A stretch of DNA of 15,473 nt, from assembly GCA_009780755.1 (NCBI GenBank), contig WQZL01000042.1:1-15473 (forward strand), given 5' to 3'. Numbering within the stretch: position 1 is the first letter of the stretch; every line of letters begins with the position of its first letter. A program made the position numbers and the translations under genes. The notes under the pieces are model-generated. The model saw only the letters and a program-made list of their open reading frames with translations, did not search any database and was not told the origin of the DNA. Shown one piece after another: positions 7,537 through 13,010 of the stretch. The DNA is from Promicromonosporaceae bacterium. Lineage in GTDB: Bacteria; Actinomycetota; Actinomycetes; Actinomycetales; Cellulomonadaceae.

Positions 7537-8874
7537 TTACTTGGCGGTCAAGCCAGCCATCGTGATGTAGTTGAATGGCTGGTTGAAGTGCGGCATGAAG
7601 AAGATGTCCACCAGCGGCAGTTCGTTGATGGTCACGCCCTTGGCGATGGCCAGCGAGAACAGGTGAATCCCCAAGGACACGTCTCGGTGCGAGGCCAGCT
7701 GTGCGCCGATGATGCGGCGGGATTCGTTGTCGTAGACCACGCGCAGCTTGACCGTGTCATTGTCGGCCATGAACGCCGGCTTTTGTAGGTCTTCGACATC
7801 GCTAAAGCCCACATCGATGCCCTTTTCTTTGGCCTTCTCGACCGTCAGGCCGGTGGAGAACATCTTGTAGTCCCAGATGCAGATGCCGTTGGAGCCTTGC
7901 ACCCCGGCCGATTGCAGCGGCGTGCCGCCAGCGTTGTGACCGGCGACGATGCCCGAGCGCACCGCGTTGGTGGCTAGCGCGATGTAGTCGGTGGCTCCGG
8001 TTGCGTTGTTGTACACGGTGGCACAGTCACCCGCCGCGAATACCTCGGGGCGGGAGGTCTGCTGATTCAAGTTCACCTTGAACGCGCCACCCTCGCCCAG
8101 TTCAAGCAGGCCGTTGGCCAGTTCGGTGTTGGGGCGGAAGCCCACCGAAAGCACAACCATCTCCACATTGAACTCGCCCTTGTCGGTGACAATGGCGCGC
8201 ACGCGGCCTTCCTCGTCGCCCTTGATCTCCAGCAATTGCTCGCCGTAGTGCAGGTCCACGCCGCCGCCGCGCAGCGCCGCGTCAATGCCCGAGGTGAAAT
8301 CCTTGTCAAAGTAGCCGGTTAGGCTCTGCCCCTGCACCTCGACGAGCATCGTGTTGCGGCCCCGACGCTTGGCAGCCTCGGCCATCTCCACGCCGATGTA
8401 ACCGGCGCCGATCACGGCTACGGACTTAATGCGGGCGTCGCTCAGCTTTCGGTCGATCACCTGACCATCGTTGTAGGTCTTGACGAAGTGCACGCCATCA
8501 AGGTCGGTGCCGGGAATTGGCGGAGTGATCGGGCTTGAACCCGTAGCGAAGATCAGCGTGTCGTAGGTTTCTTCGATGACGCGACCTTCAATGGTGCGGG
8601 CGGTGACCACGCGGCGATCAAAATCGACGCCGGTGACGGTGGTCTGCATGTTCACCTGCGCTCCCTGGCTTTCGAGGGCTTCCTTCGACGAGTAGAACAG
8701 GCCGTCGGTGCCCGCAATCTGCTTGCCGATGTACAGCGCGGTGCCGCAGCCCAGGTACGAGGTGCGCTCGTTCGGATCGAAGATGACCACCTCGTGGCCG
8801 GGATAGTTGCCTAGCAGAGTGTTGGCGGCGGCAGTGCCCGCGTGGTTGACGCCGATGATGATGGTCTTGGCCAT
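7537..8874 (-). CDS. nox: FAD-dependent NADH oxidase, water-forming type, 445 aa
   Basis: A flavoprotein of the pyridine nucleotide-disulfide reductase family that oxidises NADH with O2; the lactic-acid-bacterial Nox enzymes make water. Marks: FAD-binding start IIIGVNHAGTAAANTLL (about residues 5-21), the single redox-active Cys43 in SYLGCGTALYIG, NAD-binding VIGAGYIGVEMAEAAKRRG, FAD-contact AGDCATVYN, and the C-terminal dimer region DIFFMPHFNQPFNYI. The stretches GLFYSS, STGLTVEKAK and PHFNQPFNY match Nox better than CoA-disulfide reductase, the main alternative. The start is ATG 8874 with AAGGGAG five bases upstream. It has its own terminator and is divergent from the purine permease. Direct repeats in the shared upstream region may serve its regulation. 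Likely role: NAD+ recycling and oxygen removal in a facultative or microaerophilic cell. Confidence 0.9.
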   Translation of the reverse strand: MAKTIIIGVNHAGTAAANTLLGNYPGHEVVIFDPNERTSYLGCGTALYIGKQIAGTDGLFYSSKEALESQGAQVNMQTTVTGVDFDRRVVTARTIEGRVIEETYDTLIFATGSSPITPPIPGTDLDGVHFVKTYNDGQVIDRKLSDARIKSVAVIGAGYIGVEMAEAAKRRGRNTMLVEVQGQSLTGYFDKDFTSGIDAALRGGGVDLHYGEQLLEIKGDEEGRVRAIVTDKGEFNVEMVVLSVGFRPNTELANGLLELGEGGAFKVNLNQQTSRPEVFAAGDCATVYNNATGATDYIALATNAVRSGIVAGHNAGGTPLQSAGVQGSNGICIWDYKMFSTGLTVEKAKEKGIDVGFSDVEDLQKPAFMADNDTVKLRVVYDNESRRIIGAQLASHRDVSLGIHLFSLAIAKGVTINELPLVDIFFMPHFNQPFNYITMAGLTAK

Positions 8875-8880
8875 GTGAAC

Positions 8881-8887
8881 TCCCTTG
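8881..8887 (-). promoter_or_regulatory. Ribosome binding site of nox
   Basis: Minus-strand CAAGGGA/AAGGGAG lies five to six bases before ATG 8874, a strong Shine-Dalgarno sequence that fixes the start of the NADH oxidase. Confidence 0.7.
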
Positions 8888-8906
8888 TGTGAAAGTGGAT
8901 AGCAGG

Positions 8907-8936
8907 CTGAAGCTTACGCGCCTGAAGGTTTACGCG
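8907..8936. repeat. Imperfect direct repeat in the nox/permease intergenic region
   Basis: CTGAAG-C-TTACGCG (8907-8920) is followed after one base by CTGAAG-GT-TTACGCG (8922-8936). The two units are about 15-16 bases apart on centre, so they face the same side of the helix only roughly. ACGCGAC recurs at 8932-8938 and 8954-8960. The pair lies 20-50 bases upstream of the nox ribosome binding site, where its promoter should be, so it may be a regulator site. It resembles no operator I know. Confidence 0.45.
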
Positions 8937-9022
8937 ACGCTCCATGCGACGAAACGCGACTGGCGCACATCACTGGGGCCGTCACTGCCCGAAGATTGAC
9001 CGGTCCACTTCCCACCATGCCC

Positions 9023-9030
9023 AAGAAAGG
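9023..9030 (+). promoter_or_regulatory. Ribosome binding site deciding the permease start
   Basis: AGAAAGG, ending at 9030, is seven bases before GTG 9038. The upstream in-frame ATG 9017 and TTG 8996 have no such site. Confidence 0.55.
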
Positions 9031-9037
9031 CTCCTGC

Positions 9038-10504
9038 GTGTCCAGCGAAACTCACGTTAGCAAACCGACTGGCTCCTGGTTCGAGCGGTTCTTCCGTCTC
9101 AAGGAGAACAACACCAACATCCGCACCGAGGTGATGGCCGGTGTCACCACCTTCTTTGCCACCGCCTTTACCATTTTGTCCATCCCCGGCATGATCGCCG
9201 GGGCCGCCCCCGATACCTTCGGACCCGTCGATACCCGCCTGGTCAGCGCCATCTTCATCGGCGCCACCCTGGCCGCCGCCTTCGGCACCTTCCTGAAGGC
9301 GTTCTACGCCAAGATTCCGTTCGTGCAGGCACCCGGCATGGGCATCGGCTCATACTTCGCGGTCACCGTGATGCCCGCGATGGCGTTGCTCGCGGCGGAC
9401 GGTCGCGAACTAAGTCGCGCTCAGGCATACCAGATGGGTCTGGTGCTGGTGCTCATCGCCGGTGTGCTGTTCTTCCTTACCTCGTTTTGGGGCATCCGCG
9501 CCAAGATCATCGAGGGTATCCCCGCCAACATCAAGATCGCGATGGGTTCGGGCATCGGCCTGTTCATCACGTTCCTAGGCTTGCGTCAGGCGGGTATTGC
9601 TCGCCCTGCCGGTGGCACTTTCGTTACCCTGGTGAACTTCTCCAACTGGGAGGCGGACGCCGGCGGCGTGATTTGGGCGCGGGGCGCCGTCCTGGCCATC
9701 GTTGGTCTACTGATTATCGCTGCCTTGTCTGCGTGGAAGATCAAGGGCGCCATCCTGATCGGCATCGTCATCACGGCAGTCGCGGCCCATGTCACCGGCC
9801 ATGCTGCTCGGCCCTATGGCGGCTTCAACATGGGGGAGCAGTGGGGCGACTTCTTCGAGCTGTCGTTCTTCCGCTTCGACTTCGGTGGCCTGTTCGCCGG
9901 TGGCGTCACGGGCGCCACCATCTCCACCCTTGTCGGCATGGTGCTGGTGTTCACCCTGGTGAATATGCTCGACGCTCTTGGCACCATCTTCGGCATCTCA
10001 CACGCTGCGGGCATGGTGAACGAGGAGGGCGAGGTAAACCGGATGGAACAGGGTCTGACCGCCGACGCCGTCGGCACCGTCGCCTCCGGCGTGTTTGGCA
10101 CCTCATCTACCACCACCGTCGTCTCGTCGGCCTCCGGCATCGGCGAGGGTGGCCGCACGGGCCTGACCTCGCTGACCACGGGTGTGCTGTTCGTGGTCGC
10201 GCTGCTTCTGGCACCGTTCGTGCCGTGGATTCCCGTTGTCGCCACGGCCCCGGCGCTGATCTTTGTGGGCTGCCTGATGATGGCCAACATCAAGAATGTC
10301 GATTTCACCTCGGACATTACCGAGGGCATCCCCGCATTCCTCACCATCGCGTTGATGCCGCTGACCTTCTCGATTGCCAACGGTATCGCCTTCGGGCTGG
10401 CCTCGTACATCGTGCTGAAGCTCGCCACCGGCAAGTGGCGGCAGATCAGCTGGGTGTCCGTAATCATCGCCGCCCTATTCATCGCCCAGTTCGTGCTGGT
10501 GTAG
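9038..10504 (+). CDS. NCS2/AzgA-like purine permease, 488 aa
   Basis: A polytopic membrane transporter of the NCS2 (AzgA/PbuG-like) group, which bring hypoxanthine, guanine or adenine into the cell with protons. Marks: NTNIRTEVMAGVTTFFATAFT near the N-terminus, FVQAPGMGIGSYFAVTVMPA, GIPANIKIAMGSGIGLFITFLGL, NMLDALGTIFGI (TM8 region) and the loop GEGGRTGLTS. The frame opens earlier (TTG 8996, ATG 9017), but GTG 9038 is the only start with a good Shine-Dalgarno (AAAGG at 9026-9030, seven bases away), so it is preferred. Two acidic residues usual in AzgA-like binding sites look changed: Asn309 where Asp is common (vDlFDT) and Ser363 where Glu is common (ESAaG). The substrate may therefore differ. 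The transcript ends at the terminator at 10511. Divergent from nox. Confidence 0.85.
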   Translation: MSSETHVSKPTGSWFERFFRLKENNTNIRTEVMAGVTTFFATAFTILSIPGMIAGAAPDTFGPVDTRLVSAIFIGATLAAAFGTFLKAFYAKIPFVQAPGMGIGSYFAVTVMPAMALLAADGRELSRAQAYQMGLVLVLIAGVLFFLTSFWGIRAKIIEGIPANIKIAMGSGIGLFITFLGLRQAGIARPAGGTFVTLVNFSNWEADAGGVIWARGAVLAIVGLLIIAALSAWKIKGAILIGIVITAVAAHVTGHAARPYGGFNMGEQWGDFFELSFFRFDFGGLFAGGVTGATISTLVGMVLVFTLVNMLDALGTIFGISHAAGMVNEEGEVNRMEQGLTADAVGTVASGVFGTSSTTTVVSSASGIGEGGRTGLTSLTTGVLFVVALLLAPFVPWIPVVATAPALIFVGCLMMANIKNVDFTSDITEGIPAFLTIALMPLTFSIANGIAFGLASYIVLKLATGKWRQISWVSVIIAALFIAQFVLV

Positions 10505-10510
10505 GCCACG

Positions 10511-10553
10511 GCCGGGCTTCGCGTGCTGTTCGGTGCGCGAAGCCCGGCTTTTT
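10511..10553 (+). terminator. Perfect rho-independent terminator after the permease
   Basis: GCCGGGCTTCGCG (10511-10523) is an exact reverse complement of CGCGAAGCCCGGC (10536-10548), with a 12-base loop, followed directly by TTTTT (10549-10553). It starts seven bases after the permease stop and ends only 14 bases before the next gene's ATG. Confidence 0.95.
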
Positions 10554-10567
10554 GGCATCATGGCCCC

Positions 10568-10915
10568 ATGACAAAGCGAGTGCTGTGCGTGTTGATGGCT
10601 CTGCTGGGTGCGATTGCGTTCGCCGGTTGCGGCGGTTCCGACGACGCGGTTGTGCTGGTGGATGTTCGTACCCCCGAGGAGTTCACCGAGGCGCACCTAG
10701 CGGGCGCCATCAATGTGAACTGGCAAGATGTCGAGGGCTTCGCCCGATGGGCCGCAGCGCAGAACCCAGCCGATGAGTTCGTGCTCTACTGCCGCACCGG
10801 CAACCGCGCCGAGGAGGCGTTGACCTTCTTGGCTTCCCTTGGCTTTGAACACGTCACCAACGTTGGTTCCCTGGAGAGCGCAGCCCTCTACACCGGCCAC
10901 AACATCGTGCCGTAA
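10568..10915 (+). CDS. Rhodanese-domain lipoprotein, 115 aa
   Basis: A small exported, lipid-anchored rhodanese. Residues 1-21 form a lipoprotein signal peptide (basic MTKR, hydrophobic VLCVLMALLGAIAFAG) with lipobox FAGC and the lipidated Cys21. The rest is a single rhodanese domain: LVDVRTPEEFTEAHLAGAINV, then the active-site loop CRTGNRAEEA with catalytic Cys75, then the closing LASLGFEHVTNVGSL. Such proteins carry persulfide sulfur or act in thiol and cyanide chemistry outside the membrane; the partner is unknown. ATG 10568 is chosen because it starts the signal peptide; the frame extends upstream into the terminator loop, which cannot be coding. No Shine-Dalgarno precedes the ATG (GGCCCC), so translation may be leaderless or weak. 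The gene stands alone and is separated from the permease by the terminator. Confidence 0.88.
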   Translation: MTKRVLCVLMALLGAIAFAGCGGSDDAVVLVDVRTPEEFTEAHLAGAINVNWQDVEGFARWAAAQNPADEFVLYCRTGNRAEEALTFLASLGFEHVTNVGSLESAALYTGHNIVP

Positions 10916-11016
10916 GGCAGCCCCGCGCAGCCGCAGAACATATGAGGAAAGCGCGCGGCATCATCTTGATACCACAGGTAACGTTTGCTCTGCTGTAGTT
11001 AATTTGCGCTCCTCGT
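10916..11016. other. Intergenic region before the Fic gene
   Basis: About 100 bases, AT-richer than the genes. No terminator for the rhodanese gene is apparent and there is no coding frame; the Fic control region follows. Confidence 0.4.
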
Positions 11017-11034
11017 AGCAACCCATCGGTTGCT
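11017..11034. promoter_or_regulatory. Palindromic operator candidate upstream of fic
   Basis: AGCAACC (11017-11023) and GGTTGCT (11028-11034) form a perfect 7-base inverted repeat with a CATC centre. It lies between the expected -35 and -10 positions, four bases before the probable -10 box, so a bound protein would block transcription. The Fic protein's own HTH-like tail is a natural candidate for the binder. Confidence 0.5.
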
Positions 11035-11038
11035 GTGA

Positions 11039-11049
11039 TCTAATTAAGC
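11039..11049 (+). promoter_or_regulatory. Probable -10 box of a leaderless fic promoter
   Basis: TCTAATTA at 11039-11046 offers TCTAAT or TAATTA as a -10 box, 4-6 bases before ATG 11050, so transcription would start at about the start codon. No Shine-Dalgarno is present before the ATG. Confidence 0.45.
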
Positions 11050-12051
11050 ATGATCGAACGCAGCAACCTTCGGGGTCGTTCTAGCCGGAGTGCGCTCTAC
11101 GCGCGCTTGGACGAGGCGATGACTGACTTGCGAATCCGGCTGGGTGGCTTGCCATCACCGGATCGCGCACAGGCGATCTGGGATGACATCTGGGTACACG
11201 AGGCGCACTCATCAACCGCGATTGAGGGAAACACATTGGTGCTACGCGAGGTGGCGGAGTTGCTTGTGGAGGGCAGAGCCGTCGGTGCCAAGCCGCTTGC
11301 CGAGTACCTAGAGGTACAGGGTTATGGCGAGGCAGCTCGTTGGGTGTATCGCCAAGCGATCACCCCGAGGCTGGATGGTGAAGATCTAATCTCGCTGACA
11401 GAGGTTCGCTATGTTCACGAAATGGCCATGTCAAAGGTTTGGTCAGTGGCGCCGCACTCGGACGCATTTGAGCAGGAGCGACCCGGTTCCTTCCGCCGTC
11501 ATGACATTCGTGCTTTTCCCGGTGGGATGAAGCCGCCATCCCATGCCCTGGTGGACGCGAAAATGCGCGATTGGCTTGATGAAGCCAACGCCATCCGGGA
11601 GGCTTCTGGACATCTAATTGAGGCGCTAGCTGACATACACGCAAGCTTCGAGCGAGTCCATCCCTTCATTGATGGCAATGGTCGCACCGGGCGACTGTTG
11701 GTGAACCTTATTCTGGTGAGGCTCGGCTACGCGCCAGCGATCATTCAAAAACGCGAACGCACACAATACCTAGCCGCATTACGTAAGGCGGATAGCGAAA
11801 AGGTTGGTCCACTCGCCGAGATTTTGACTCGCGCGGTGCTTGACAATATCAACCGATTTGTCATTCCGGCGATTGCCACGCATGACGCGCTCGTGCCATT
11901 GCCTTCTCTCGCCACGCCTGAAGTTAGTCACATTGCGCTAGTCAACGCCGCTCGGCGGGGTCGTCTGCGTGCCCAGCGCGATCACTCGGGGCAATGGCAG
12001 TCAACTCGTGAATGGGTAGACGCTTACCTAGTCTCGCGCTACCGGGCGTAA
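11050..12051 (+). CDS. Fic-family AMP-transferase (class II type) with HTH-like C-terminus, 333 aa
   Basis: Fic proteins transfer AMP (or another nucleotide part) from ATP to a hydroxyl of a target protein. The complete motif HPFIDGNGRTGR is at residues 204-215, with His204 and all phosphate-binding residues present, so it should be active. Before the core, S55-TAI-E59-G60 matches the inhibitory motif [ST]xxxE[GN]; its place N-terminal to the Fic core makes this a class II enzyme, which blocks itself rather than needing a separate antitoxin. The last 50 residues (ARRGRLRAQRDHSGQW, STREWVDAYLVSR) resemble the second half of an excisionase/MerR-type winged HTH, so the protein may also bind DNA. 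The palindrome at 11017-11034 in its promoter fits self-control. It starts at ATG 11050, probably leaderless. The target protein cannot be predicted. It borders the decayed accessory segment to its right. Confidence 0.9.
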   Translation: MIERSNLRGRSSRSALYARLDEAMTDLRIRLGGLPSPDRAQAIWDDIWVHEAHSSTAIEGNTLVLREVAELLVEGRAVGAKPLAEYLEVQGYGEAARWVYRQAITPRLDGEDLISLTEVRYVHEMAMSKVWSVAPHSDAFEQERPGSFRRHDIRAFPGGMKPPSHALVDAKMRDWLDEANAIREASGHLIEALADIHASFERVHPFIDGNGRTGRLLVNLILVRLGYAPAIIQKRERTQYLAALRKADSEKVGPLAEILTRAVLDNINRFVIPAIATHDALVPLPSLATPEVSHIALVNAARRGRLRAQRDHSGQWQSTREWVDAYLVSRYRA

Positions 12052-12139
12052 ATGGAGCATCGATGGCGTTGTCTCACGGTGGAGGCGGTCAGGCGCGCCG
12101 TTCGATGTTGGGATGAGGCGCCGTGATAGACATGTGTAG

Positions 12140-12462
12140 GTGGGGTTACGTGTTTCGTATCGGCTGCCGGGTGGGCGAGCCAGGAATCGTTGCTTTCGAC
12201 GTCGGGTTACCGGGTTTTGCCTGGGCGGCGTGCTGTTGACAGGCGGGGCTGTTGCGTTCGTTGCGCATGATGGTGAGCAGTTTGACTTCGCCGGGCTTTG
12301 GGATCGGGCGATTGGGTTTATCACGGGAATGGCCCACCAGCGAAGGCGGACGTAGTGACGGTATCTCGGGTGATCGACGGTGACACCATAGAGGTGCTGC
12401 GAGACGGTGAGACCGTGCGCGTGGAGCGTCCGGTTAGCGGTGTAACTGGCCACTTTGGTTAG
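12140..12462 (+). pseudogene. Broken membrane-anchored SNase-like nuclease
   Basis: Two short frames look like one damaged gene. The first (12140-12355) has a basic start and one hydrophobic segment (GFCLGGVLLTGGAVAFVAH), then about 28 residues, and stops. The second overlaps it in the -1 frame (TAGTG at 12353-12357) and reads VTVSRVIDGDTIEVLRDGE then TVRVER, the opening strands of a staphylococcal-nuclease (thermonuclease) domain including the DGDT turn that carries a Ca-binding Asp. It then goes off pattern and stops at 12462; the expected continuation (R-L-x-G-I-D-x-P-E) is missing in all three plus frames nearby. N-terminal membrane anchor plus SNase is a known actinobacterial layout. A frameshift plus a 3' truncation explains the picture; a short live two-ORF unit is less likely since no Shine-Dalgarno is seen. 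Confidence 0.6.
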
Positions 12463-12690
12463 TGTTCTTCGGCTGCTGGTGCGCGTAAGGGGTGCAGTCG
12501 TGGCGGTGATCTCCACCGATCCGGAGCTGGACAGCGCGATCATCTTGGGCGGCGATGAGAGAATCCAGGCTTTTGACCGCTCTGCGGGGTGGTTCTGTGA
12601 GTATCTGCGGTCAATATGTCCTGTTGGTCCGCTAGTCGTTGTTAGGCTCGTGGGTGTGATCGACCAACAAGGGTCGGCAGGTTCTGAACA
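12463..12690. other. Decayed or intergenic stretch before the hydrolase operon
   Basis: No convincing gene. A plus-strand frame from 12455 runs to 12778 but overlaps the next gene's start and has no family likeness; the portion around 12500-12600 could be a remnant. The segment contains an 8-base inverted repeat (12622-12629 and 12662-12669) and must include the promoter of the next operon, of which only a poor -10-like TAGGCT (12643-12648) is visible. Confidence 0.4.
12622..12669. repeat. 8-base inverted repeat upstream of the hydrolase operon
   Basis: TGTTGGTC (12622-12629) and GACCAACA (12662-12669) are exact reverse complements, 32 bases apart, and flank the only -10-like box in the region. 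This could be a two-half-site operator or a leader stem; chance occurrence is possible at this length. Confidence 0.3.
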
Positions 12691-12696
12691 AAGGAG
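12691..12696 (+). promoter_or_regulatory. Ribosome binding site of the small helical protein
   Basis: AAGGAG at 12691-12696 lies eight bases before ATG 12705. It overlaps the upstream GTG 12696, which is thereby ruled out as the start. Confidence 0.75.
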
Positions 12697-12704
12697 TGCC
12701 TGGA

Positions 12705-13010
12705 ATGTCTGGGATCGTCAGCAATCACGCGTCGGTGTTGTCGCGGTGTGGGGCGTTAGCGGGTCGGCTCGCGGGTGATCGACAGGCATGCGCTCAGTTT
12801 CGGCCTTCGGTTCGGGGGTCGTTGGCTGCGGTTGATGGTGTCGCGCGCACCGAGGTTGAACGGCTTTATGGTGAGGTTGGTGAAGTGATGGCCGCGACTG
12901 TGCAGGTCATGAGTGGCCTGTCTGGTTTCTTGCGGGTTGCGGCCGGGCGGATTGCTGAGGTAGATGCGGCTGCGGCCGGAAGTAACGTCGCTACTGGGGG
13001 AGGTTCGTGA
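12705..13010 (+). CDS. Small helical ESX/LXG-partner-like protein, 101 aa
   Basis: A 101-residue protein with the size and look of type VII secretion partners: long amphipathic, Ala/Val/Arg-rich helices (about residues 5-30, 38-65 and 66-88) and a Gly/Ala/Ser tail, with no signal peptide or membrane segment. It has no W-x-G turn and I find no YxxxD/E tail signal, so it is not a standard WXG100 protein; the closest idea is a helical chaperone-like partner of the kind found next to LXG or DUF1023 cargo. The ATG at 12705 has a strong AAGGAG. Its stop overlaps the start of the hydrolase gene (TGATG at 13008-13012), so the two are translationally coupled and probably made in step, in line with complex formation. 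The family is not recognised; the role rests on context. Confidence 0.65.
   Translation: MSGIVSNHASVLSRCGALAGRLAGDRQACAQFRPSVRGSLAAVDGVARTEVERLYGEVGEVMAATVQVMSGLSGFLRVAAGRIAEVDAAAAGSNVATGGGS

Noticed and set aside
8874..8892. TGTGAA repeated at 8874-8879 and 8887-8892 as a possible Rex redox site for nox
   Set aside because: Rex sites are inverted repeats (TTGTGAA...TTCACAA); these are direct repeats and one overlaps the start codon.
8996..9037. Longer permease start at TTG 8996 or ATG 9017
   Set aside because: Neither has a ribosome binding site, and the extra residues do not resemble the family N-terminus. GTG 9038 has AAAGG at proper distance.
10523..10567. Upstream extension of the rhodanese frame from 10523
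   Set aside because: It would start inside the terminator loop and put 15 residues before a clean lipoprotein signal peptide.
12028..12543. Minus-strand 171-codon frame between fic and the hydrolase operon
   Set aside because: Low-complexity Ser/Thr/Pro/Arg composition typical of the complement of GC-rich DNA, running opposite to the fic end and the SNase remnant, which shows real domain likeness on the plus strand.
12455..12778. Plus-strand 107-codon frame
   Set aside because: It overlaps the well supported gene at 12705 in another frame and has no Shine-Dalgarno or family likeness.
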